DNA from: Candidatus Riesia pediculicola
Lineage (GTDB): Bacteria; Pseudomonadota; Gammaproteobacteria; Enterobacterales; Enterobacteriaceae
Length of the DNA stretch: 64,000 bases
Reading direction: 5' to 3'
Assembly: GCF_002073915.1 (NCBI RefSeq)
Contig: NZ_CP012841.1
Location: 504,905-568,904, forward strand
Made by a program: the position numbers and the translations under genes. The notes beneath the pieces were generated by a model. The model was not told the origin of the DNA and made no database searches. It worked only from the letters and a program-made list of their open reading frames with translations. Below, one piece after another: positions 10,768 to 20,450 of this stretch (positions within the stretch are counted from its first letter, which is position 1; the number at the start of each line of letters is the position of its first letter).

Positions 10768-12351
10768 TCAGTCATATAAAAATAGATGTTTAAAAATCTC
10801 TTTTTTTGAATAGATTAACCAAAAAAGAAAAAGAAAAATCTTAAAAATTGAGCATAAAAAAATTAATCCCATGATGCATGTTAATCGATTTACTTTTTTA
10901 GAATTTTTTAATAATAATTGACTGTTTTTTTTTTCAATGTTTTTCATATAAAAGTCATTAAACTTTAGAAATTTATCAATTAGATCTGGAAATTTAATAA
11001 AGTATTCTAAAAGAATGGGAATTTTTTTCTTTATTTTATTTAGAAAAGATGAAATTTTCAATTGTTGATGCAACCATCCCTCAATAAAAGGTTTTGCAGT
11101 TTTCCAAAGATCTAAACTGGGATATAACTTTTTTCCTAAACTTTCTACGTATAACAAATTTTTTTGAAGCAAGACAAGTTGAGGATGAATCTTGATATCA
11201 AAATTGTTTAATATTCGAAATAATTGTAATAAAAACTTTCCGAAAGAAATTTCTGAAATTGGTTTTCTAAAGATTGGTTCACATATGGTTCGTATAAAAA
11301 GTTCTATTTCGTCAATTTCAGATTCTTCTTTATTTTCTTTATCAGATAATTCAAATAAAGATTCCGCTATTTTTCGATAGTTTCTGTTAAAGAAATTGAT
11401 AAAGTTCTTTGCAAGAAAATATCTGTTTTGTTTGGTTAAAGATCCGACAATTCCACAATCAACACCAATATATCTTGAAGATTTATAATCAACTAATATA
11501 TTTCCCGGATGCATATCTGCATGAAAAAAGTTGTCTCGAAAAATTTGTTTAAAAAATATCTTTACTCCATTTTCAGCGAGTTTCTTTAGATTTAAATTAT
11601 ATTTATTCAATTTTTTCGTATTTAAAATTGAAATTCCATAGATTCTTTCTGCAATCATTATATTTTTTCTGGAATGTTCTATGTATATTTTCGGTATATA
11701 TAACATAGGATCATCTCTAAAATTTCTTCTTAATTGAATGGTATTCACAGACTCATTTAAAAGATTTAACTCATTAAAGATAGTTTTTTTATATTCTTTT
11801 ATAAGATCTTCGATCTGAACACATTTTATTTTATAAAATAATTTTATCCATTTAGCTAGTTTGGAGAGCAACTTAATGTCTATCTCTATTATCGGTATGA
11901 TATCGGGTCGAATTACCTTAATTACAACTGATATATTATTTTTTCTTAAAATCGCAGAATGAACTTGAGAAATGGATGCAGATGCTATAGGATTTTCATT
12001 AAAATGAATAAATATTTTTTCAAAATTTTTTCCTAAAGATTTTTCAATATATGTTTTTGCTAGTTTTCCGTCAAATGCTTTTACTTTATTTTGAAGTAAA
12101 GACAATTGTTTGCAAATATTCCTTGAAAACAAATCATCTCTTGTAGATAGAAACTGTCCTAATTTAATCCATACTGGACCAAGCTCTTGAAAACTTAAAC
12201 GAATTCTTTTTGCAAGTGACTTTTTTGATTTTATAAAGAAAGGAAAAATTTTAACTTTTCTATTCAGAAGAATTTCCAATAATCTATATTTTAAGAAAAT
12301 CTTAAATACAAAAAAAATTCTTCTTATTTCTTTCATTTTTATATGAAACAT
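10768..12351 (-). CDS. ubiB: Ubiquinone biosynthesis kinase-like protein UbiB
   Basis: Atypical (ABC1/ADCK) kinase-like ATPase needed for ubiquinone biosynthesis, associated with the inner membrane. The diagnostic KxGQ motif is present as KLGQFLSTR, the Ala-rich nucleotide loop as ASASISQVH, the catalytic-loop equivalent as HADMHPGN, and the metal-binding DCG follows. The C terminus ends with a hydrophobic stretch consistent with the two transmembrane helices of the family. Length is 527 residues against 546 in E. coli. UbiJ, which lies between ubiE and ubiB in E. coli, is absent; only 78 bp separate the genes here. Confidence 0.94.
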   Translation of the reverse strand: MFHIKMKEIRRIFFVFKIFLKYRLLEILLNRKVKIFPFFIKSKKSLAKRIRLSFQELGPVWIKLGQFLSTRDDLFSRNICKQLSLLQNKVKAFDGKLAKTYIEKSLGKNFEKIFIHFNENPIASASISQVHSAILRKNNISVVIKVIRPDIIPIIEIDIKLLSKLAKWIKLFYKIKCVQIEDLIKEYKKTIFNELNLLNESVNTIQLRRNFRDDPMLYIPKIYIEHSRKNIMIAERIYGISILNTKKLNKYNLNLKKLAENGVKIFFKQIFRDNFFHADMHPGNILVDYKSSRYIGVDCGIVGSLTKQNRYFLAKNFINFFNRNYRKIAESLFELSDKENKEESEIDEIELFIRTICEPIFRKPISEISFGKFLLQLFRILNNFDIKIHPQLVLLQKNLLYVESLGKKLYPSLDLWKTAKPFIEGWLHQQLKISSFLNKIKKKIPILLEYFIKFPDLIDKFLKFNDFYMKNIEKKNSQLLLKNSKKVNRLTCIMGLIFLCSIFKIFLFLFWLIYSKKEIFKHLFLYD

Positions 12352-12429
12352 AACTTCTTTAAAGGATCTTGATAAGAGAATATTTCAAGAGAATTTTTTA
12401 AATAAAAATGAGCTCTTTTTAAACGATGA

Positions 12430-13146
12430 TCAATTGAATATGGTTTTATATCCTACATGAATCGAAACTATTCCTCCAATCAAGTTCAAGTAATTGACTT
12501 TTTTAAATCCAGATTTTTCAATCATTTTTTTCAAATAATTTTGATCAGGATGAACTTGTATAGATCGTATTAAATATTGATAACTGTGAAAATTGTCAAA
12601 AAATAATAATCCAAGATACGGTAAAAAAAAGGAGTATATAGAATATAACTTCTTTAAAGTTTTGGAGGATGGCTTAGAAAATTCTAGTATTACCAATTTT
12701 CCTCCTGTTTTCAAAACTCTAAAAATGGATTTAAGAGATTTTTCTTGATCTTGAATGTTTCTTAGTCCAAAAGAAACTACTACAACATCGAAAGAAAAGT
12801 CTTCAAAAGGTAAATTTTCTGCAGAAGCTTGAATATAGTATATATTTTTTATTAAACCGAGGTTTCTTATTTTTCTTTTTCCAATTTCTATCATACGTTT
12901 GTTAATATCTACTAAAAATATTTTTCCAGAATTTTTAAGAATTTTTGCAAATTTTATTGTTAAATCTCCGGTGCCTCCAGCTAAATCAAGAACTGTATGG
13001 TTTTGTTTTAAATTACAAACTTTTACCGCAACATTTTTCCAAATTCTATGTGTACCAAGTGACATCATATCATTCATTAGGTCGTAATGATCGGATGAAT
13101 GGTTAAAAATTGATTTGATATATTGATTGGATATTCTGTTAAACAT
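12430..13146 (-). CDS. ubiE: Demethylmenaquinone/ubiquinone C-methyltransferase
   Basis: SAM-dependent class I methyltransferase that C-methylates 2-methoxy-6-polyprenyl-benzoquinol (and demethylmenaquinol) in quinone biosynthesis. The SAM-binding motif DLAGGTGDLT, the family signatures YDLMNDMMSLG, SFGLRN and LEFSKP, and the C-terminal HVGYK are all visible. It has 238 residues against 251 in E. coli, the N terminus being about a dozen residues shorter. It is the 5' gene of the leftward ubiE-ubiB-ubiD-trkH set. E. coli rmuC, udp and metE, which normally lie upstream, are missing. Confidence 0.95.
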   Translation of the reverse strand: MFNRISNQYIKSIFNHSSDHYDLMNDMMSLGTHRIWKNVAVKVCNLKQNHTVLDLAGGTGDLTIKFAKILKNSGKIFLVDINKRMIEIGKRKIRNLGLIKNIYYIQASAENLPFEDFSFDVVVVSFGLRNIQDQEKSLKSIFRVLKTGGKLVILEFSKPSSKTLKKLYSIYSFFLPYLGLLFFDNFHSYQYLIRSIQVHPDQNYLKKMIEKSGFKKVNYLNLIGGIVSIHVGYKTIFN

Positions 13147-14117
13147 ATATGACGTTAATTCTTTTTAATTTTCTTTGCTTTCAATTGATTTAATGTTGCT
13201 AAAAACAATTTTGACTCGTTTTCTTAATTCTAAAGATTCCAAAGATACATAACTTTCAATTATCAATTTTCCTTCTGAGGTTTTTCATGGATATCTCTTA
13301 TTTAAGAAGGTCTTATTAGAAAAGGTTTTTCTTAATTTCTGAATTTAAGAAGCAATGTAGAATTCATTGTTTCTTAACATATTTATTTTTCGGAATTATA
13401 ATTCTTTTTTTATTTGAAACTTTTGGTAAAGTATTTCAAGAGCGGATGAAATTCTTCTATTTTTAATTTCAAAGTTACGACTTTTTGAAGTTCTAAATTT
13501 AAATTTTTTTGTTGTTAATGAGTTAATTTGACTTATAAGAGTGCAAAGTAATGTTGGAAATATAAAGATGATTCAATAAAGAATAAAAATATTGTTTTTC
13601 TAAGAATATTTCTAATTTTTTCAAAATAAGCTTTAATTTTTCGTTCGGTTTTCTTGTATCATTTTCTAGCACAATATATCTAATCAAATAAGAACTACAT
13701 TTGGAATCAAATAATGAAATTTTTTTAAATGTTAAAAAAGTTCTCTTTGATATTTTTATTTTTATCATGATTCAATCCTGTTTTTAGGAAGAAAAATTTT
13801 TGAGAAGTAATTTATTTTTTATGTTTAAAAATTTATGATCTATTAGAGAATAACTATTTTGTAAGAGGGTATTCTTTTGAAGAAACATTCATTTTTATTC
13901 TGATTTAACAAACTTCTTTTCAAGCAAGATAAGGTTAGCTCTTTGCGTTACAGAAATTATTTCAGAATTTATTCGTCATTTCAGTATTCTCTCAATTTAA
14001 ATCTATTTTATTTGAGGTTTAAAGAAGATCGTATGGAAAAACTACAAGAACTTTTTGTAGAATCGATTATGTGAACGACACGATACAAAATTACTTTTGA
14101 TTTTCTTTAGGGGATTT
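13147..14117. other. Spacer between ubiE and thrA with one small open frame
   Basis: About 970 bp of low-complexity AT-rich DNA separating the leftward ubi genes from the rightward 0-minute block. Apart from the small frame at 13523-13768 (listed separately) I find no protein similarity, tRNA or clear hairpin. An AGGGG ribosome-binding site closes it at 14109-14113. No threonine-type leader peptide or attenuator can be made out upstream of thrA. Confidence 0.45.
13523..13768 (-). CDS. Small hypothetical protein, 81 residues
   Basis: I do not recognise this protein. The frame starts at ATG 13768 and is preceded at about seven bases by CAGGA, a reasonable Shine-Dalgarno sequence, which is unusual for chance frames here. 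The product is basic, rich in Lys, Leu, Ile and Ser, with no transmembrane stretch, no Cys pair and no repeated motif. It sits alone in a long spacer between ubiE and thrA, where E. coli has no equivalent small gene. It could be a rapidly evolving lineage-specific protein, a fragment of a lost gene, or a chance frame. Coding status is uncertain. Confidence 0.3.
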   Translation of the reverse strand: MIKIKISKRTFLTFKKISLFDSKCSSYLIRYIVLENDTRKPNEKLKLILKKLEIFLEKQYFYSLLNHLYISNITLHSYKSN

Positions 14118-15520
14118 ATGAAAGTTTTAAAGTTTGGAGGAACATCACTTGCAAATTATAAGAAAATGATTTCTGTAGCTAAAATAATTATAAAAAAATT
14201 TCAGTACGAACCTATCGCAGTTGTGTTGTCTGCTCCAGGGAAATCAACAGATTTTATATTAGATGCAATCGAAGCTTCGACTAGAAACGAAAATATTTTA
14301 TTGTATATCCAAAAAATTAAAAGTTTTTTTTTTCCATTATTTTTAAATTAAAAACATATCGATCTAAATTTAGATTTGTGAAGATAAAGCTGAAAATAGA
14401 AGAGACAGTCGATTATCTTTATGAAAACTTAAAAAAAATTTCTTCTAATTCGGAAAATTATTCGGAAAAAATATATTCTCAGTTAATTTGTACTGGAGAA
14501 AATTTGTCAGTTGACATTATGCAAGAAATTCTTCTATCACTTGGTTATTCTACCACAGTCATCAATCCACTTGATTTTTTATTATCTGACAATAATAGTT
14601 ATGTAGATGTTAAAATCAATTTAACAAAATCAATTAATCAATTTTCTTCTTTAAAGATATCATATGATCGAATAATATTGATGGCTGGATTTATAGCAAA
14701 AAATAGAAAAAAAGAACTTTCTACACTTGGAAGAAATGGATCAGATTATTCCGCTTCTGTGCTTTCTGCTTGTCTAAAAGCTAATTTTTGTGAAATATGG
14801 AAAGATGTAGATGGAATTTATTCTTGCGACCCAAATATTGTTAAAAATTCTTTTTTAATTAAAGAGATCTCCTATCAGGATGCAGTTTTATTTTCCAAAT
14901 TTGGAGCAAATATATTGCATCATAGATTCATTTTTCCAATTCAGAAGTTTGGCATTCCTTGTGTTGTTAAAAATACTTTTTCCCCATTTTCAAGAGGAAC
15001 TTTGATTACTAATACATTTAAAAATAAAAATCTTTCTTTGAATTTAATAAAAGGAATCACTATCTCTAAAGATGTAATTATAGTCGAAATTTATCGAACT
15101 GATAAAAAAACTGTTGAAGAAATTGAAAATAAGATACTTAATGATTTTCTCAAATTTAAGATATTAATGATAAATTATAAAAATGTTTTTCTTCAAAAGG
15201 GAGTATTTTTATATTATAATCGAAAAAAAATAATTCATTATACATTAAAAAATTTCTTATTTGATCAAAAACATGTTAAAAATGGACAAAGCTTTACATT
15301 GATAAAGAAAATGTCAATTATATCGATAATTGGTGATTTTCGTCGATCATACGAGAAAGTATTAAAAAGTTTAATTAATTTTCTAAATAATTATAAAATA
15401 GAAACATTCTTTATACTTGTAGACTCGTCAGGTCAAGCGATTTCGATACCTATTTTAAGTAGTTCTATAGAAAAGATAGCAGAACTATTCTACCATTTTT
15501 TTTTCAAAAGAAGAAGTTAA
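14118..15520 (+). pseudogene. thrA: Aspartokinase (ThrA N-terminal part), frameshifted at a T10 tract
   Basis: Phosphorylates aspartate, the first step towards diaminopimelate for peptidoglycan. ATG 14118 has a good AGGGG site upstream. KFGGTS near the N terminus, ICTGEN-like motif (LICTGENLS), LMAGFIA, GRNGSDYSA, EIWKDVDG and SDP-type CDP match the aspartokinase part of E. coli ThrA. The frame is broken at a run of ten T (14324-14333): frame one runs 14118-14351 and the rest is read in the -1 frame. In that frame there is no stop from the tract onward, and the sequence between the two frames aligns with ThrA (KLKT...). One extra T would give about 467 residues. The ThrA homoserine dehydrogenase half is entirely absent; the protein ends after the ACT-like region. 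It may be a true pseudogene, a sequencing error, or rescued by slippage. Confidence 0.85.
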
Positions 15521-15692
15521 TTTCTTTTGTTAACTTATAAAGGTTATTTGATTTTTGATTCAGAATCATTATGTTCAAAAAAAATTTTCCCATCGAAAAA
15601 CGGTTCAATTAGTTGACAATTGAGTCCGTATTGAGTGAAATTTCATACTTTAATAGATTGAAAATGAATAATTTTTTACTAGTAGAAAAAAC

Positions 15693-16661
15693 ATGAATAA
15701 ATTAATCTCTTTAAAGAAAATAACTAATGTAATGGCTGATACTTCAGATTTGGATGAGATTCAAAAATATCGACCAAACGATGTGACAACTAATCCTTCT
15801 TCAATACTTAGTTTTGTAGAAAATAAAAAAAATGATTATTTTCTTAAAACTATTTTTCATTCATTCGATTTTGATAACTTTTCTAGAGAAACAATTGGTT
15901 CTAAGTTATATGAAATAATCTTAATTAGGTTAGCTTCGGAAATTGTAAAAATGATACCTGGAAGAGTATCAATAGAGATGAATTCTCGCTTTTCTTATGA
16001 TGAAGAGAATTGTTTTGAAATATCTAAAAAAATTATACAATCCCTAGAAGAGGAAGGAATTAAGAAGAACAGAATTCTAATCAAGATAGCATCTACTTGG
16101 CAAGGAATACAAGCTGCCAAAAGATTGGAAAAAATTGGAATAAATTGTAATTTGACTTTAATTTTTTCTTTTGCACAAGCAATTGCTTGTGCAGATTCCA
16201 AAGTTCATTCGATTTCTCCTTTTGTCGGAAGAATCACAGACTGGTATCAAAACAATGAAAACAAGAAAAAATTAGATGATCAGGAAGATCCAGGAATCAA
16301 TTTCGTAAAAAATATTTACAAATATTATAAAAGTAACGGATTCAATACAAATATTATTGGAGCAAGTATTCGAAGTACAAAACATATTTTTGAACTTTCC
16401 GGATGTGATTATTTAACTATCCCCCCTCAATTACTTCAAAAATTAAGTTGTTCTCGAGGAGAAATAAAAAGAAAAATAATTAAAAAAACTTACTTAAACA
16501 AATATCAAAAGAATGAAAAAATGACAGAATCTGATTTTTATTGGAAACATTGTTCTGATAATATGGCAAATTTTAGCTTATCTAACGGAATCCATAAGTT
16601 TTTTGTTGATCAAGAAAAATTAAAAAGATTCATTCTAAACAGATTTTATAAAAATTTTTAG
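15693..16661 (+). CDS. talB: Transaldolase
   Basis: Transfers a dihydroxyacetone unit between sugar phosphates in the non-oxidative pentose phosphate pathway, using a Schiff-base lysine. Lys131 in ILIKIAST is the catalytic lysine (E. coli TalB Lys132). Asp16 in MADTSD, Asn34 in TTNPS and Glu95 complete the active site. At 322 residues it matches E. coli TalB (317). Its place between thrA and dnaK is that of talB in E. coli, so it is the TalB orthologue rather than TalA. Together with rpe it keeps the pentose phosphate route supplied, also for the erythrose 4-phosphate that enters the shikimate pathway. Confidence 0.95.
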   Translation: MNKLISLKKITNVMADTSDLDEIQKYRPNDVTTNPSSILSFVENKKNDYFLKTIFHSFDFDNFSRETIGSKLYEIILIRLASEIVKMIPGRVSIEMNSRFSYDEENCFEISKKIIQSLEEEGIKKNRILIKIASTWQGIQAAKRLEKIGINCNLTLIFSFAQAIACADSKVHSISPFVGRITDWYQNNENKKKLDDQEDPGINFVKNIYKYYKSNGFNTNIIGASIRSTKHIFELSGCDYLTIPPQLLQKLSCSRGEIKRKIIKKTYLNKYQKNEKMTESDFYWKHCSDNMANFSLSNGIHKFFVDQEKLKRFILNRFYKNF

Positions 16662-17002
16662 ATAAGTTAGTTTTTTCTAGAATTCTATATTCTTTAAATT
16701 TAATTCCTGAATTTATAAAACTGAAAAAAAATCATGCTTTTTCTAAAAAAGCTAAACCGTATCGAAAACCGATATGAATCTTTTCTGATTGATCCAAGAG
16801 TTTCAAAATTTTGGATTTTATTTTTTTGAATAAATTTTTTCTTTTTACCCTTGATGAACATGATTAATGCCCCAATCTTTCATATTACGATGTTGATTGT
16901 CTTTCTAAGAAAAAATTTTAGAAAAATAAAACAAATTCTATTTTTAATATGCTTTATTAAATGGACTACGAATTGAAAATTCGTTAATTTTGGAGGAATT
17001 TA
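16662..17002. other. dnaK upstream region
   Basis: This 341-bp spacer contains the heat-shock type promoter at 16848-16878 (listed separately) and the dnaK ribosome-binding site GGAGG at 16992-16996. I see no gene in it; E. coli mog, satP and yaaH-region genes that lie here are absent. Confidence 0.6.
16848..16878 (+). promoter_or_regulatory. Sigma-32 (heat-shock) type promoter of dnaK
   Basis: A CCCTTGAT -35 element (16848-16855) is followed after 14 bases by CCCCAATCT (16870-16878). This closely fits the RpoH consensus (CTTGAA, 13-15 bases, CCCCATNT), and a run of C stands out strongly in such AT-rich DNA. Transcription would start near 16885, giving a 5' leader of roughly 115 bases before dnaK. 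Confidence 0.75.
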
Positions 17003-18922
17003 ATGGGAAAAATTATCGGTATTGATCTTGGAACAACAAATTCTTGTGTAGCTACAATGGATGGAGGGCATGCTAAGGTATTGGAAAATAGTGAAGGAGA
17101 TCGAACTACCCCTTCTATTATTGCTTATTCCCAAGAAGGAGAAATATTAGTAGGACAGCCTGCAAAAAGGCAAGCTGTAACCAATCCAAAAAATACTCTT
17201 TTTGCTATTAAAAGATTAATTGGTCGTAGATTTCGAGAGGAAGAAGTTCAAAGGGATATTTCTATTCTTCCTTACAAAATTGTTGAAGCTGAGAATGGAG
17301 ATGCTTGGATAGAAGTAAAGGGAAAAAGAATTGCTCCTCCTCAAATTTCAGCAGAAATCTTGAAAAAAATGAAAAAAACCGCAGAGGATTATCTAGGGGA
17401 GAAAGTATCTGATGCAGTAATTACGGTTCCTGCTTATTTTAATGACGTTCAAAGGCAAGCCACAAAAGATGCAGGAAGAATCGCTGGTTTGAATGTGAAA
17501 AGAATAATTAATGAACCAACAGCAGCTGCTTTAGCGTACGGATTAGATAAAGGAGTTGGAAATAGAACAGTTGCAGTTTATGATCTTGGAGGAGGAACTT
17601 TTGATATATCCATTATTGAAATAGATGAAGTAGATGGAGAAAAAACTTATGAAGTTCTTTCTACAAATGGAGACACTCATCTCGGAGGAGAAGATTTTGA
17701 CAATAGATTGATAAATTATTTGGTGAATGAATTTAAAAAAGAAAACGGATTTGATTTAAAGAATGATCCTTTGGCAATGCAAAGATTGAAAGAAGCTTCC
17801 GAAAAGTCAAAAATTGAACTTTCTTCTTCTCATCAAACCGAAGTAAATTTACCGTATATCACCGCTGATTCTTCCGGTCCAAAACATATGAACATCAAAG
17901 TCACAAGAGCAAAATTAGAATCTTTGGTGGAAGATCTCGTTCGAAAATCAATGCATCCAGTTGAAATCGCTCTAAAAGATGCAAATTTGAGTGTTGGACA
18001 GATTAATGATGTTATATTGGTAGGTGGACAAACAAGGATGCCAATGGTTCAAAAAGCTGTTGCTAGATTCTTTGGAAAAGATCCTAGAAAAGATGTAAAT
18101 CCAGATGAGGCAGTTGCGATAGGTGCTGCTGTTCAGGGAGGTGTATTGGCAGGAGATGTTAAAGATGTTTTATTATTGGATGTTACACCTTTATCTCTTG
18201 GAATAGAGACTATGGGGGGAATTATGACAACTTTAATTTCTAAAAATACCACTATTCCAACCAAACATAGTCAAGTTTTTTCCACTGCAGAAGACAATCA
18301 ATCTGCTGTTACAATACATATTTTACAAGGAGAAAGAAAACGATCTTCTGATAATAAATCTCTTGGTCAATTCAATTTAGATGGAATTCAACCCGCTCCA
18401 AGAGGAATACCTCAAATTGAAGTAACTTTTGATATTGATGCGGATGGTATTCTTCATGTTTCTGCAAAGGATAAAAAGACTGGGAGAGAGCAAAAAATAG
18501 CAATTCAAGCTTCTTCTGGATTAAAAGAAGAAGAAATTAGGAAAATGGTAGATGATGCAAAAATGAATGAAAAATTTGATCAGCAATTTGAAGAATTAGT
18601 AAAAGTCAAAAATCAAGCTGATCAAATAATACATAGTACTAAAAAACAAATTTTGGAAATTAAAGAAAAGATTACTTTTGAAGAGAAAAAAGATGTAGAG
18701 AAACATTTGAGTCTTCTAGAAGAATCTGTTAGAACTGAAGATAAAAAAGAAATCGAAAAAAGAATTCAAGATTTAATTCAAATTACTTCTAAACTTTTGG
18801 AAAAATATAGAAATAAAAATTCAGGAGATAGTCAAAATAGTCATGAAAATTTTTCTTCAAAAGAAGAAAAAAAAGATAAGGAGAATGTAGTAGATGCTGA
18901 ATTTGAGGAAGTAAAAAAATAG
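17003..18922 (+). CDS. dnaK: Chaperone DnaK (Hsp70)
   Basis: ATP-dependent folding chaperone working with DnaJ and GrpE (grpE not in the window). The ATPase domain begins with [10 protein letters not shown] and carries YDLGGGTFD and the VGGQTRMP phosphate loop. The substrate domain and a helical lid follow, and the C terminus ends DAEFEEVKK, close to the canonical EEVKDKK tail. Length is 639 residues (E. coli 638). A perfect GGAGG site lies at 16992-16996. It is one of the best conserved proteins here, with fewer Ile/Lys/Asn substitutions than its neighbours, as expected for a highly expressed symbiont chaperone. A retained sigma-32 promoter precedes it and dnaJ follows after 100 bp. Confidence 0.98.
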   Translation: MGKIIGIDLGTTNSCVATMDGGHAKVLENSEGDRTTPSIIAYSQEGEILVGQPAKRQAVTNPKNTLFAIKRLIGRRFREEEVQRDISILPYKIVEAENGDAWIEVKGKRIAPPQISAEILKKMKKTAEDYLGEKVSDAVITVPAYFNDVQRQATKDAGRIAGLNVKRIINEPTAAALAYGLDKGVGNRTVAVYDLGGGTFDISIIEIDEVDGEKTYEVLSTNGDTHLGGEDFDNRLINYLVNEFKKENGFDLKNDPLAMQRLKEASEKSKIELSSSHQTEVNLPYITADSSGPKHMNIKVTRAKLESLVEDLVRKSMHPVEIALKDANLSVGQINDVILVGGQTRMPMVQKAVARFFGKDPRKDVNPDEAVAIGAAVQGGVLAGDVKDVLLLDVTPLSLGIETMGGIMTTLISKNTTIPTKHSQVFSTAEDNQSAVTIHILQGERKRSSDNKSLGQFNLDGIQPAPRGIPQIEVTFDIDADGILHVSAKDKKTGREQKIAIQASSGLKEEEIRKMVDDAKMNEKFDQQFEELVKVKNQADQIIHSTKKQILEIKEKITFEEKKDVEKHLSLLEESVRTEDKKEIEKRIQDLIQITSKLLEKYRNKNSGDSQNSHENFSSKEEKKDKENVVDAEFEEVKK

Positions 18923-18971
18923 TAGAACAAGGATCAATGAGATTTTTTTCAATTCCGAAGATTCTGAATTC

Positions 18972-18995
18972 GGGCGTCGAGACTACTCGTCGCCC
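18972..18995 (+). other. GC-rich hairpin between dnaK and dnaJ
   Basis: GGGCGTCGAG and CTCGTCGCCC form a 10-position stem with one T-T mismatch and an ACTA loop, followed by TTATTT. It is by far the most GC-rich element in the surrounding non-coding DNA. It could act as a partial terminator, lowering dnaJ relative to dnaK, or protect the 3' end of dnaK mRNA. Confidence 0.75.
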
Positions 18996-19022
18996 TTATT
19001 TCTATATTGATTTTTTTGGTAA

Positions 19023-20171
19023 ATGAGGATGTCGAAAAGAAATTATTATGAAATATTAGGAATATCCAATACTGCTGATGATAAAGAAATAAAAAAAGCA
19101 TACAAACGATTAGCAATGAAATATCATCCAGACCGTAATAAAGGAAATAAGAGATCAGAAGATCGTTTTAAAGAAGTTAAAGAAGCGTATGAAATTTTAT
19201 CTGATCCGAGAAAAAGATCTGCATATGATCAGTACGGACAGTCTGCGTTTGATCAAATGAATATAAACGGAGGATTTAATAATGATTTCTCTTCTAGTGG
19301 AACGTCTGATTTTGGAGATATATTTGGAGATGTCTTTGGAGACATTTTTGGAGGGAATAAACGTTCTTTTTCTAGAAGAAGAGGATCGAACCTGCAATAT
19401 GAGATTTTTCTCTCTTTGGAAGAATCTGTTTTTGGAGTTGTTAAAGAAATTAAGTTGCCGAAATTGGTAATTTGTCATTTTTGTAATGGAAATGGTTCAA
19501 AATTTGGAACACATTTATCTATTTGTAAAAACTGTAATGGTTCTGGGCAAATTCAAACAAGACAAGGATTTTTCACAGTACAACAAACTTGTTCGAATTG
19601 TTCGGGAAGAGGAAAGATTATTCAGGAACCATGTAAAAAATGTCATGGAGATGGTCAAGTTCAGAAAGATAGGATATTATCTGTAAAAATTCCTTCTGGA
19701 ATCAGCAATGGAGATCAAATTCGTCTCAATGGTGAAGGAGAATCTGGAAAGAATGGAGGACCAAACGGAGACCTCTATGTTCGAATTAATGTTAGAAAAC
19801 ATGATATCTTTTGGAGAGAGAAAAACGATCTATATTGTGAAGTTCCAATTGATTTCATAACAGCTTCTTTAGGAGGAAAAGTTGGTGTTCCGACTCTCCA
19901 TGGAGTGATTTCTTTAAAGATTCCTCCTGAGACACAAAATGGTAAGATGTTTAGAGTTAAGGGTGGTGGAGTTCGTTCTTCCTATTACACAGGAGATTTG
20001 ATATGCAAAATTTTTATAGAAACTCCTGTCAATTTAAATGATAGTCAGAAAAAGCTATTAAGACAATTTAAGGAAACATCTGATTATAAAAGAGACGGAA
20101 AACAGAACAATCCGATTTCAATTAAATTTTTGGAAAAATTAAAAAATTTTTTGAAAAAAATGAGAAATTAA
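19023..20171 (+). CDS. dnaJ: Chaperone DnaJ (Hsp40)
   Basis: Co-chaperone that delivers substrates to DnaK and stimulates its ATPase. The J domain carries HPD at residues 35-37. A Gly/Phe-rich segment with repeated FGD(I/V)FG units follows at about residues 83-112, then four CxxCxGxG zinc motifs ([32 protein letters not shown]) and the C-terminal substrate domain. Length is 382 residues (E. coli 376). There are two in-frame ATGs, 19023 and 19029; the second gives [10 protein letters not shown], which aligns exactly with E. coli MAKQDYYEIL. The gene is probably cotranscribed with dnaK across the GC-rich hairpin. Confidence 0.97.
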   Translation: MRMSKRNYYEILGISNTADDKEIKKAYKRLAMKYHPDRNKGNKRSEDRFKEVKEAYEILSDPRKRSAYDQYGQSAFDQMNINGGFNNDFSSSGTSDFGDIFGDVFGDIFGGNKRSFSRRRGSNLQYEIFLSLEESVFGVVKEIKLPKLVICHFCNGNGSKFGTHLSICKNCNGSGQIQTRQGFFTVQQTCSNCSGRGKIIQEPCKKCHGDGQVQKDRILSVKIPSGISNGDQIRLNGEGESGKNGGPNGDLYVRINVRKHDIFWREKNDLYCEVPIDFITASLGGKVGVPTLHGVISLKIPPETQNGKMFRVKGGGVRSSYYTGDLICKIFIETPVNLNDSQKKLLRQFKETSDYKRDGKQNNPISIKFLEKLKNFLKKMRN

Positions 20172-20450
20172 AATTTATAAAGATCAATGAACAAAATCTT
20201 TAACGAGAGATCATAAATTAAATTCATTTTTAGAGAAAAATATTAAAGATGCTATCGAATTTAATAGAATTAATTTAAACTTACATAGTTGAATATTAAA
20301 TTAAAGTCTTTAATTCTATAAGATTTCTTTTATGATCCATTTACTCAAGAGAAATTTTTTTTTAAATTTGTTTTTAATATTTAACTCACTGATTTTTTAT
20401 GCGTCTTTCTTATAAAAGAAGTTCATAAATTCTTTTAGGATTTTTAAGTT

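Noticed and set aside
19197..19686. Additional open frames overlapping dnaJ
   Set aside because: They lie wholly inside the dnaJ coding sequence, whose Gly/Phe and zinc regions create long alternative frames; none has similarity of its own.
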